Source: Proteiniphilum sp. (lineage in GTDB: Bacteria > Bacteroidota > Bacteroidia > Bacteroidales > Dysgonomonadaceae). Taken from it: DNA of 55,827 nt. Below the pieces are notes generated by a model. It had not been told where the DNA came from. It saw only the letters and a program-made list of their open reading frames with translations, and did no database searches. Location of the stretch: the NCBI GenBank assembly GCA_018433945.1, contig JAHDQF010000080.1, positions 1-55,827 of the forward strand, written 5' to 3'. A program made the position numbers and the translations under genes. Below, in pieces: positions 36,093-44,292 of the stretch; the stretch's first letter is position 1; every line of letters starts with the position of its first letter.

Positions 36093-36165
36093 TAAAGTTA
36101 GACTATTGCTGCGTTCGGCATACCAAAAGCAAGCTTTTTCTTTGCTCTCACTGATCGCAATAGTT

Positions 36166-36173
36166 CAAAGGTA
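36166..36173 (-). promoter_or_regulatory. Candidate promoter of the HDWE secreted protein
   Basis: Minus strand TACCTTTG, about 75 bases before the first ATG and downstream of the receptor's terminator. Confidence 0.45.
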
Positions 36174-36256
36174 TCGTATGGAACTCGCTTTAATCATCAA
36201 CATGGGTGTAAACGGTTTAAATGCTCGTTTCATAAAACAGGCATTTAAGTGTAACT

Positions 36257-36284
36257 TAAAAAAACCACCTGCTCAGCAGGTGGT
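36257..36284 (-). terminator. Intrinsic terminator of the TonB receptor gene
   Basis: Stem ACCACCTGC (36264-36272) with GCAGGTGGT (36276-36284), loop of three; on the minus strand it is followed at once by TTTTTTT (36257-36263). Confidence 0.9.
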
Positions 36285-36316
36285 CATGTTAAGCAATTTC
36301 TTTACAAAACAAATCG

Positions 36317-38983
36317 TTAAAGTTTAAAAGACAGCCCCAAAGTGCCATAGCTGTTAAATTTTGCCCACTGCTGAAGTTTTGCATAATCTTCCGATGGTTT
36401 TCCGTAGTACTGTCTTTCCTGCTGGTCGGTCAGGTTGTTAAGCTGGAGGAATGCCGACAGATTTTTTGTAATCCTTTGTTTTACAGACAGGTCGAGATGA
36501 TACTCACTTTTAAAGTAAGAATCGGTATATTGATCATCACCCACACTTTGCAGGATATCGTCCCGGAAATTATTCGAAATCACGAACGACAGACCAATTT
36601 TCGGATTGTCATACATCAATGCTAAGTTTGCGATATTTTCCGGACTGTATCCCATCGGTAAGTCCCTTCCGTCAACTTTTAACTCCGCCTTTGTATAGGT
36701 GTAATTGGCATAAATGCTGAAATAATTCAGGAAAGGCACATTCAGAAAATTAAGTCGCTGATTCAGGGCAAGTTCAAAACCATAAACTGTTGCATCATCA
36801 TCGGCGTTGATGGGCATGGTTATCTGGTAGACCTGTGAACCTCCTTCGTAGGGCAATGTTTCGGTAAGGGTTGAATTCAGGATTATATCCGACATTTTTT
36901 TATAAAAGATTCCAGCGCTGAAAAATCCCAGTGATGAGGTATAGTTTTCGAACATCAGATCCAAATTGTGGGAAGTAGTCGGATTAAGATCGGGATTACC
37001 CCTGTTGATTTCACGGTCATCGTCGTCCCTGAATTCATAAGGAACCAACGCTACATAGTCTGGCCGTGCAATACCGGATGAGTAGGCAAACCGAAGGTTC
37101 ATTCTGTCATTAAACCGGTACGTAAGATGGGCTGAAGGCAATAAATTCGAGTAGCTTGCATCTGATGGTTCCTGTACGACCGATCCGGTAGCCAGTGTTT
37201 TGTAATTATTCTGCGTATTTTCAAAGCGGAGTCCAGCCAACACCGTGAATTTTTCGGTCAGGTTTAAAGTGGTCATGCCGTAAGCGGCCAGCACGGTTTC
37301 GCCCGCGTCATAATTATCATCCGACTGATCAAGGTATTCTGCTCTTGTTGCTCCCAGGTATCCGGTATCGTCGGGATCGACAATGACATCAATAAAGCCG
37401 AATTCTCCTTCCCCCAAGGTATGGTCTTCGGGAAAATCTCTCAGTTGAAGACGGAGCGCCGTATATTTTGCACTTTTGTCCAAATACTTTCCGCCAAATT
37501 TAACGGTGCTTTTCTCACTGGTGAGGTAGTATGGGATTTCGATATTGACCATGCCTGCTAAATCTTCATCTTCTTTCAGGTTATCGTCAACCCTGATTCT
37601 GTTGAGGGTGAGCACCTCTTCCTGATCAAAGATGGTATTCGGTTCAAAGGTTTTAATTTCTTCGTTCGTGTAGCCCGAAAAGTCAAAATCCCTTTGGAAT
37701 CTGAAATAGGTTCTTGCAGGCATATCCTCCTTTGCTTTGATCCAGCTGCCGGTGTAATCCAGTTTTATGCCATTGAAATGATGCTCTCCCCCGAATATGG
37801 CATTCGTGAGAAACTGATCTTCGACCCTGTTCCTGGTTTCTTTTGTCTCCGATTCATCTTCGATGATCCATTCGTCCAGACGTCTGATCTCCTTGTCGAA
37901 ATAGCGGTTATGATTCAGATTCAGGTAGATTCTGTTGAACCGGTCAAATTTAAATTCGGTATTCAGGTTAAACCCGGTACGTTCCCGTAAGACATCATAA
38001 TCGTTGGAATGTTGTGCAAAAATATGACCGGTGGCGTAATCATCGTATTCCAGTTCTTTCAGCAGCGACCCGCGATTGGTCTTGTAATAACTGGCGGCAA
38101 ACAAAACGCCGAGTTTTTTATCAAAAAATCTCTGACCGATGATGGCAGACAGATCGACAATGTCTTTGCCATATTCATTGAAATAGGAATGCTGGAGGTT
38201 GTACCCTCCGCCGGCATTCACTGAAAGGATGCGTTCATCGGGTGCCTGTTTCATCTGAAAGTTGATGTTGCCTCCGATGGCATCGCCATCCATGTCGGGT
38301 GTCAGTGCTTTTGTCACCACAATGTTTTCCATCAGATCCTGGTTAAGCAGGTCCAGTCCCACGGCTCTTCCCAGGTCGGGGTCCGGTGCAGGAATCCGTT
38401 GACCGTTCACGGTAAGGGAATTGTACTGGGGTCCTATTCCCCTGATCTGCACCAGTTCACCTTCTCCCTGATCATATGAAATGGATACACCCGGTATTCG
38501 GGCAACTGTTTCCGCCGCATTTCTGTCGGGAAAAAGCTGAAACTGATCAGAGGAAACAACATTCTTAATATTGGGAGCGTTCTTCTGCTCATTCAGCGCC
38601 CTTGCCTGTCCGCGTGTCAGCTGACCGTACACCGTCACGCCGCTCAGTTCTGTTGCAGATTCCTTTAAAGAGAAGTCAACGATCGTAACCTGGTTGGCCT
38701 GAACGGTTACCTCCAAAACTTCTTCTTCATATCCCAGGTACGAAGCACTGATCTGATAGTTCCCGGGTAGTACCCCCGAAATGGTATAGTTGCCCTGCAT
38801 ATCCGCCGAAGTGCCCTGCGAAGTATTCATCAGAATAACATTGGCACCGATAAGAGGGGTTCCGGATGTCGCTTCAATTACTTTACCTGTAATGGTCCCT
38901 TTGGACTGTGCATACATGTTTGGGAAACAAAACAGGGAGATAAGCCCTGCTAAGAGAATGAATTTTAATGTTGATCGATTCAT
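36317..38983 (-). CDS. TonB-dependent outer-membrane receptor
   Basis: 888 residues. Signal peptide (FILLAGLISLFCFPNMYAQ), a carboxypeptidase-regulatory-like domain (about 30-115; GTITGKVIEATSGTPLIGANV), a plug (about 130-260; FPDRNAAETVARIPGVSI, VQIRGIGPQYNSLTVNGQRI, DAIGGNINFQMK) and a 22-strand-type barrel ending GTLGLSFKL. The plug resembles the Xanthomonas/Caulobacter-type group of receptors rather than SusC, and no SusD gene follows. Substrate unknown. No good TAnnTTTG promoter: only GAACTTTG at 39020-39027, so an ECF sigma or other activator may drive it. Confidence 0.92.
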   Translation of the reverse strand: MNRSTLKFILLAGLISLFCFPNMYAQSKGTITGKVIEATSGTPLIGANVILMNTSQGTSADMQGNYTISGVLPGNYQISASYLGYEEEVLEVTVQANQVTIVDFSLKESATELSGVTVYGQLTRGQARALNEQKNAPNIKNVVSSDQFQLFPDRNAAETVARIPGVSISYDQGEGELVQIRGIGPQYNSLTVNGQRIPAPDPDLGRAVGLDLLNQDLMENIVVTKALTPDMDGDAIGGNINFQMKQAPDERILSVNAGGGYNLQHSYFNEYGKDIVDLSAIIGQRFFDKKLGVLFAASYYKTNRGSLLKELEYDDYATGHIFAQHSNDYDVLRERTGFNLNTEFKFDRFNRIYLNLNHNRYFDKEIRRLDEWIIEDESETKETRNRVEDQFLTNAIFGGEHHFNGIKLDYTGSWIKAKEDMPARTYFRFQRDFDFSGYTNEEIKTFEPNTIFDQEEVLTLNRIRVDDNLKEDEDLAGMVNIEIPYYLTSEKSTVKFGGKYLDKSAKYTALRLQLRDFPEDHTLGEGEFGFIDVIVDPDDTGYLGATRAEYLDQSDDNYDAGETVLAAYGMTTLNLTEKFTVLAGLRFENTQNNYKTLATGSVVQEPSDASYSNLLPSAHLTYRFNDRMNLRFAYSSGIARPDYVALVPYEFRDDDDREINRGNPDLNPTTSHNLDLMFENYTSSLGFFSAGIFYKKMSDIILNSTLTETLPYEGGSQVYQITMPINADDDATVYGFELALNQRLNFLNVPFLNYFSIYANYTYTKAELKVDGRDLPMGYSPENIANLALMYDNPKIGLSFVISNNFRDDILQSVGDDQYTDSYFKSEYHLDLSVKQRITKNLSAFLQLNNLTDQQERQYYGKPSEDYAKLQQWAKFNSYGTLGLSFKL

Positions 38984-39291
38984 AATGGAAGTTTTATGTT
39001 TATGGTCTCATTTTCGACGCAAAGTTCCATTAAGAATGTTACAGATTGTTTACTTTCAGGTTACGTTTTTATTAAGATTTAAGGCACAAAAAAACGGGCT
39101 TTCATTAGAAAATTCGCGTACAAGTTTAATGAACTTTTTCGTTAAGCGATATTGCAGAAGACGAATTTATCCGGCTTATGTTATCGCGAGAAAAAGTGCA
39201 ATAAGACTTGAAAACGACTAAATTTATTGAACCAATCCCGACGCCGTTTGTTTGATTGATATTAGTTTCTCAACATTCATTCATTCAAACT
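38984..39291. other. Divergent TonB receptor-aldolase region (308 bp)
   Basis: No gene recognised. A near-match -7 (minus GAACTTTG, 39020-39027) precedes the receptor. Two TTTG words at 39247-39254 lie before the aldolase, but no proper TAnnTTTG follows. Otherwise AT-rich and without repeats I can see. Confidence 0.55.
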
Positions 39292-40350
39292 ATGGCAAAT
39301 CCAAAAATAACCCAACTGCTGGGAGATCAGAGCGATTATCTCCTCAATCATGTGAGCAAAACAATCGACAGGTCTTTGATTCACACCACGGGACCGGATG
39401 TAATCGATCGGTTGTGGATCGATACCGACCGGAACATTCCGGTGCTGAATAATCTGCAAAGACTCTTCGGACACGGACGACTGGCCAATACCGGATACCT
39501 CTCCATCCTTCCCGTCGATCAGGGTATTGAACATACAGCCGGAGCGTCTTTCGCACCCAATCCCCTCTACTTCGATCCGGAAAATATCGTGAAATTGGCT
39601 GTCGAAGCCGATTGCAACGCCGTAGCTTCCACTTTCGGGGTACTGGCTTCTGTTGCAAGAAAATATGCCCACAAGATCCCGTTCGTGGTCAAGATGAATC
39701 ACAACGAGCTATTGACTTATCCGAACTCCTATAACCAGATTCTTTTCGGCACAGTGAAAGAAGCGTGGAATTTAGGCGCTGCCGCAGTAGGAGCTACCAT
39801 TTATTTCGGTTCGGAAGAGAGCCGCCGTCAGATTGTGGAAGTGGCAGAAGCATTTGCGTATGCACACGAGTTGGGGATGGCTACCATTTTGTGGTGTTAT
39901 CTCCGCAATGATGCTTTCAAAAAAGAGGGTACGGATTATCACAGCGCAGCAGACCTGACCGGGCAGGCCGACCATATCGGTGTCACGATCAAAGCGGATA
40001 TCATTAAGCAGAAGCTGCCGACCAATAACGGAGGCTTTACAGCCATTAAATTCGGGAAGACGAGCCCCGCTATGTATGATCAATTGAGTTCCGACCATCC
40101 CATCGATCTTTGCCGGTATCAGGTGATCAATGGCTATATGGGACGGATAGGACTGATCAATTCAGGAGGGGAGTCGCACGGTCAAAGCGACCTGGCCGAA
40201 GCGGTCTATACCGCCGTGGTGAATAAACGTGCCGGGGGAATAGGGCTTATCGCCGGGCGTAAAGCTTTCCAGAAACCGATGAAGGAGGGGGTTGAATTGA
40301 TCCACTCCATTCAGGATGTTTATCTGGACAAAGAGATTACGCTGGCTTAA
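39292..40350 (+). CDS. fbaB: Class I fructose-bisphosphate aldolase (FbaB/DhnA type)
   Basis: 352 residues from ATG 39292 ([13 protein letters not shown]). Schiff-base aldolase cleaving fructose 1,6-bisphosphate. [15 protein letters not shown] is the DhnA-family start motif; the Schiff-base lysine is probably in [30 protein letters not shown] binds phosphate. This is the archaeal-type fold, unrelated in sequence to the metal-dependent class II enzyme. Stands alone between accessory genes. Confidence 0.92.
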   Translation: MANPKITQLLGDQSDYLLNHVSKTIDRSLIHTTGPDVIDRLWIDTDRNIPVLNNLQRLFGHGRLANTGYLSILPVDQGIEHTAGASFAPNPLYFDPENIVKLAVEADCNAVASTFGVLASVARKYAHKIPFVVKMNHNELLTYPNSYNQILFGTVKEAWNLGAAAVGATIYFGSEESRRQIVEVAEAFAYAHELGMATILWCYLRNDAFKKEGTDYHSAADLTGQADHIGVTIKADIIKQKLPTNNGGFTAIKFGKTSPAMYDQLSSDHPIDLCRYQVINGYMGRIGLINSGGESHGQSDLAEAVYTAVVNKRAGGIGLIAGRKAFQKPMKEGVELIHSIQDVYLDKEITLA

Positions 40351-40391
40351 CTTTCTGGTTCTGGTAAATATACAACATTACTTTTCCTGAA

Positions 40392-40411
40392 GAAATATAT
40401 TTCCTTTTTTT
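40392..40411 (+). terminator. Possible terminator after the aldolase gene
   Basis: A 12-base palindrome GAAATATATTTC (40392-40403) followed by C and seven T's. The stem is AT-rich and weak. Confidence 0.35.
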
Positions 40412-40447
40412 CACAAAAAGTTGAATGGAATTTATTTGGAAACCATA

Positions 40448-40684
40448 TTATTGTTCTTTTAGCCATACTGTCAATTCTTCCATTACCTGATCATTAGATT
40501 TGCAGTTGCCATTCTCAATATCCTTTCTTCCGGCTTCAATTGCCTGTTTCTGAGCTCTGTTTAATTCATATAACTCTTGTTCGGAACTGTCGAAAATTGT
40601 CTGCAATGCTCTTAGGAAAGTTTCATTGTTTGAACTTTTTATGCGGGAAATCAGATTTTTTTTTAAGTATGAAGTGCTGTCCAT
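40448..40684 (-). CDS. Orphan antitoxin-like protein
   Basis: 78 residues, helical and charged: a short N-terminal helix (LKKNLISRIKS), a central amphipathic part, and the tail KQAIEAGRKDIENGNCKSNDQVMEELTVWLKEQ, a pattern seen in addiction-module antitoxins of the CHP02574 or RelE-partner kind. No toxin gene lies downstream (40351-40447 has no open frame). A strong Shine-Dalgarno AAAGGAG (plus 40694-40700) precedes the ATG, unusual here. Divergent from the pair at 40848. Low G+C (21 of 60 at 40561-40620). Assignment is by resemblance only. Confidence 0.62.
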   Translation of the reverse strand: MDSTSYLKKNLISRIKSSNNETFLRALQTIFDSSEQELYELNRAQKQAIEAGRKDIENGNCKSNDQVMEELTVWLKEQ

Positions 40685-40706
40685 ATTGCTATTCTCCTTT
40701 CAGTGA

Positions 40707-40714
40707 CAAATATA
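40707..40714 (-). promoter_or_regulatory. Candidate promoter of the orphan antitoxin
   Basis: Minus strand TATATTTG (TAnnTTTG), 23 bases upstream of the start codon; the Shine-Dalgarno lies between. Confidence 0.5.
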
Positions 40715-40817
40715 TGAATATTTTCGTTAAGTGAGCGCAGAGGTGAAATTTATTTTGGCTCTGCCGGACGCAAAACTATTTTCTTATGTGTCTGGTTACA
40801 AAATAAAATAAATTGCG

Positions 40818-40839
40818 TAAATTTGTACAAGAAAGGAGA
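40818..40839 (+). promoter_or_regulatory. Promoter and Shine-Dalgarno of the toxin-antitoxin pair
   Basis: TAAATTTG (40818-40825) matches the -7 element, and AAAGGAGA (40832-40839) is a strong ribosome binding site eight bases before ATG 40848. Confidence 0.55.
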
Positions 40840-40847
40840 TTCATCAC

Positions 40848-41081
40848 ATGGTTAATAACAAAGTAATAGCCACCATAGACATATCCCGTCCATCCGGCCG
40901 CAAGATCGTGCGTGAGTTGCAAAATAAAAGAGCCGTAACACTTGAATACCCCTTGCCTGAAGAAATTATTGATAAGGGGCATGACTGGGAAGAAGTATAT
41001 GAACGGGGTCTGGATAAATTGAGTGAATTATACGATACTGATATACGTAAATTAGCAGAAGAGAATGATATAAAATTATAA
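40848..41081 (+). CDS. Antitoxin of a RelE/ParE-type pair
   Basis: 77 residues. The N-terminus (VIATIDISRPSGRKIVRELQNKRAVTLE) contains a beta strand then a helix, as in small antitoxins; the C-terminal part (WEEVYERGLDKLSELYDTD) is charged and probably wraps the toxin. It ends five bases before the toxin start, the usual antitoxin-first order. The likely role is to neutralise the toxin and repress the shared promoter. Strong Shine-Dalgarno and very low G+C set it apart from addB downstream. Confidence 0.75.
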   Translation: MVNNKVIATIDISRPSGRKIVRELQNKRAVTLEYPLPEEIIDKGHDWEEVYERGLDKLSELYDTDIRKLAEENDIKL

Positions 41082-41085
41082 TAAA

Positions 41086-41385
41086 GTGTATCGTATAAAG
41101 CTGTCAGATGAAGCTAAAAAAGATTTTGATGAGTATATACATCATATCCGTGATGTATATCATGCACCTCTTACAGCGATAAAACACTATGCTGAACTGG
41201 CAAAAACCATTAACAGCCTTAACTTTTTTCCCGAAAGTTATCCAGTACAAACTGGTATCTCATTTTTGCGCTATGGTTTTAATGTCCGTCGTATAAATTA
41301 CAAAAAAATGGCGATCATTTATACTGTACATGGTGATATTGTATATATTTACCGGATTATACCAGCGAACCTTATAACCAGTTGA
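41086..41385 (+). CDS. RelE/ParE family toxin
   Basis: 99 residues with a GTG start. YRIKLSDEAKKDFDEYIHHIRD at the N-terminus, the central FFPESYP and FNVRRINYKKMAIIYTV, and the late DIVYIYRIIPA match the RelE/ParE fold. ParE members poison gyrase and RelE members cut mRNA; which applies cannot be told. The region is very AT-rich (13 G+C of 60 at 41041-41100; 18 of 60 at 41101-41160), whereas addB ten bases later has 38 of 60 at 41521-41580, which fits recent transfer. Confidence 0.85.
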   Translation: MYRIKLSDEAKKDFDEYIHHIRDVYHAPLTAIKHYAELAKTINSLNFFPESYPVQTGISFLRYGFNVRRINYKKMAIIYTVHGDIVYIYRIIPANLITS

Positions 41386-41394
41386 TAACCTTCT

Positions 41395-44271
41395 ATGACC
41401 CCATTCCTGTATAAAGTAGCGGAAGTTTTTTATGCACGGTACGGTAACGAGCTGTACCGCCGCACATTTGTCTTTCCCAATCGTCGAGCCGGTGTTTTCT
41501 TCCAGAAATACCTTGCCGAGATTGCCGGCAAGCCGCTCTTCTCGCCGCGGGTGATCACCATCAGCGAGCTGTTTGCCTCCCTCTCCGACTACCGGCCGGC
41601 CGATCACATCGAGATGCTGGTGATACTCTACAACTGTTACCAGGAGATCAACCGTTCGGAGGAGTCGTTCGATGATTTTCTCTATTGGGGTGAGATGTTG
41701 CTCAACGACTTTGATGACACCGATAAGTATCTGGCCGATGCAGGTCAACTCTACCGCAACGTGCAGGATTTCCGCTCACTCGACGATGACCTTTCACATC
41801 TTACCGAGGAGCAGATTGCGGCCATCCGTCGTTTCTGGAGTCACTTCATGCCGGTGGAGGGGAATGAGACCAAGGAACGGTTTCAACAGACATGGAAGAT
41901 ATTGTTTGAGTTGTACAGCTCTTTCAGGACTGCCCTGCAGGATAAGGGGATTGCCTATGAGGGGATGATGTTTCGCGAGGTGGCTGAACGGGCGAAGATG
42001 GGTGATATGGCTGCACCTGATACCGGGGAGTATATCTTCGTGGGTTTGAATGCCCTCACACCGGCTGAGACGCTCCTGATGGAGCAGCTTCGCAATCGTG
42101 GCATGGCCGATTTCTATTGGGATTATGATTCCCCTTTTTTGCGGGATGAGATGAACCGTGCCTCTTACCGGGTAAAGGAGAATTTGTTGCTGTTCCCCTC
42201 GCGTGACCCTCTTCCATTTTCCACTCCGGAGAGTAGGCTGCCAGAGGTTGAACTGATCGGGATCTCCTCGGGTGTGGGACAGGCCCGTCATGTGTCACAG
42301 ATCCTCTCTGAGCTGGTTACCTCGGGTGCCATCCCCAATCCTGATGAAGCGATCAATACCGCCATTGTCCTACCCGATGAGAACCTTCTCCTACCGGTAC
42401 TCTATTCCATTCCAAAGGCTTTCGGTAAGGTCAACGTCACCATGGGCTATGGATTGACGCATGCTGCGGTGGCAAGCCTGGTGGAGCAGATCGCCCTGTT
42501 GCAGCAGAACCTGCGCAGCCGCAACGGCGAGATAGCCTTTTTTCACCGATATGTGAAAGCGGTGCTGAGGCACCCGCTGGTCTCCTCTGCCGCACCTGCC
42601 GAATCAGAAGCGTTGCAGAGCCATATCCTCACTTACAACCGAATAGTGGTGCCACGCTCCGAGATCCCTCCTCATCCGCTGTTGCAACATATTTTCACGC
42701 CTGTCGCACACTGGGAGGAGATTCCCGAATATCTGAAAACGATCTTCACCTATCTCTACCAGCAACTTACCGATCAGAAGCATAGCGGGGATCAGGCTGA
42801 AGGTAGCAGCCGTGCGGTCGACCTGGAAAGAGAGTTCATCGTACAGTATAACAAGACCGTCACCCGGTTGCAGGACCGTTTGAAAGATGTGCAACAGATC
42901 ACGGCCGAGACCTTCTTCCGCCTGCTCAGAAACCTGGCGCGCAGCATCAGTGTGGCTTTCAGCGGGGAACCCCTTTCAGGGTTGCAGGTAATGGGGGTAC
43001 TGGAGACACGTGCCCTTGACTTCGAAAATCTGATCATCCTCTCGGTGAACGAGGGGGTACTCCCCCAAAGAAATGCCACCACCTCATTCATCCCTTACTC
43101 CCTCCGCAAAGGGTTTGGACTGCCCACCTATGAACAGCAGGACAGCACGTATGCTTATCACTTTTACAGGATGATCAGCCGTGCCAGACGAATCTATCTG
43201 CTCTATGATACCCGTACAGGTGAGGAGTTGCAGAGTGGGGAGGTGAGTCGTTACTTTTATCAGATGAAGTACCTCTACAATGATGCATTCCGCATTACCG
43301 AGCGGGTGGCAACCTACGATGTGGCGGCTCCCAAGGTCGCTCCCGTAACCGTTGTAAAGAGTGAAGAGGTGATGCGAAAGCTGGATGCATTTCGTGCGGG
43401 CGGTGAACGGTCGCTCTCGGCATCGCTGGTCAATGTTTACATCAACTGTCCGCTGAAGTTCTATTTCACTGCCCTGGAAGGGCTCTCTGAAGAGGAGGCG
43501 GTGGAGGAGACCGTAGAAGCGGATGTCTTCGGTTCCATTTTTCATCGTCTGATGGAGACACTTTACAACCGCCATAAGGGAATGACCATTACCCCCGACC
43601 TGCTCACCTCACTTGTGAAAGATGAAACGTTACTCAACAGGACGCTGGAGCGTGCTTTTGCGCGATATTACTTCCGCGATGAGAATCATCCCCGCCCTCT
43701 GGAAGGGCAGCACTATCTGATCGGCGAGATCCTGAAGAGTTATGTGAAACAGACACTCGAGATGGACAAGCAATTCACTCCATTCTCCTACCTGGGCTCT
43801 GAGTATCAATTTAAAAGCTCATATAGGGTGAACGATGAGTTGGAAATCAGCTTCAAGGGGAGCATCGACCGAATCGACCGGGTAGGGGATTCGGTGCGGA
43901 TCATCGACTACAAGACAGGTAAAGGAGAAACCACATTCAGGGAGATGGCAACGCTTTTTGATGCATCAAAGAACAAACGTCCCTACCAGATCCTGCAGGT
44001 TCTGATCTATGGCCTTTTTTACCTGCAGGAGAACCCCGGAACGGTCATCTCACCCGCACTCTATTATCTGCGTTCAGTTTACGACCGGTTCGAACCTGTG
44101 ATCCGTTACGACAAGCATCCCGTCAGCGATCTCTCACTCCTCTTGCCGGAGTTCCGGCACCATTTCGATGCCTTGCTGGAGGAGATCTTCAATCCTGCCC
44201 TGCCGTTTAGGCAAACCGAGAACATCCGGAGTTGTGAATGGTGCCCTTTCAGGGAGCTCTGTAACCGGTGA
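41395..44271 (+). CDS. AddB-like PD-(D/E)XK exonuclease subunit
   Basis: 958 residues. The C-terminal nuclease domain has D825 (GSIDRID), D838 and K840 (IIDYKTGK), and four cysteines spaced as in AddB iron-sulfur nucleases: C685 (INCPLKF), C947, C950 and C956 (CEWCPFRELC). The N-terminal half has the helicase-like layout (FVFPNRRAGVFFQKYL, FVGLNALTPAE, VLETRALDFENLIILSVNEG) but no Walker A GKT, so the motor is probably inactive. Such proteins pair with an AddA helicase in double-strand break repair; addA is not in the window. Confidence 0.88.
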   Translation: MTPFLYKVAEVFYARYGNELYRRTFVFPNRRAGVFFQKYLAEIAGKPLFSPRVITISELFASLSDYRPADHIEMLVILYNCYQEINRSEESFDDFLYWGEMLLNDFDDTDKYLADAGQLYRNVQDFRSLDDDLSHLTEEQIAAIRRFWSHFMPVEGNETKERFQQTWKILFELYSSFRTALQDKGIAYEGMMFREVAERAKMGDMAAPDTGEYIFVGLNALTPAETLLMEQLRNRGMADFYWDYDSPFLRDEMNRASYRVKENLLLFPSRDPLPFSTPESRLPEVELIGISSGVGQARHVSQILSELVTSGAIPNPDEAINTAIVLPDENLLLPVLYSIPKAFGKVNVTMGYGLTHAAVASLVEQIALLQQNLRSRNGEIAFFHRYVKAVLRHPLVSSAAPAESEALQSHILTYNRIVVPRSEIPPHPLLQHIFTPVAHWEEIPEYLKTIFTYLYQQLTDQKHSGDQAEGSSRAVDLEREFIVQYNKTVTRLQDRLKDVQQITAETFFRLLRNLARSISVAFSGEPLSGLQVMGVLETRALDFENLIILSVNEGVLPQRNATTSFIPYSLRKGFGLPTYEQQDSTYAYHFYRMISRARRIYLLYDTRTGEELQSGEVSRYFYQMKYLYNDAFRITERVATYDVAAPKVAPVTVVKSEEVMRKLDAFRAGGERSLSASLVNVYINCPLKFYFTALEGLSEEEAVEETVEADVFGSIFHRLMETLYNRHKGMTITPDLLTSLVKDETLLNRTLERAFARYYFRDENHPRPLEGQHYLIGEILKSYVKQTLEMDKQFTPFSYLGSEYQFKSSYRVNDELEISFKGSIDRIDRVGDSVRIIDYKTGKGETTFREMATLFDASKNKRPYQILQVLIYGLFYLQENPGTVISPALYYLRSVYDRFEPVIRYDKHPVSDLSLLLPEFRHHFDALLEEIFNPALPFRQTENIRSCEWCPFRELCNR

Positions 44272-44292
44272 TGACGAAAGGAACAAACCCTG

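Noticed and set aside
40448-41385. A single three-gene toxin-antitoxin operon
   Set aside because: The 78-residue gene is on the other strand, with its own promoter and ribosome site.
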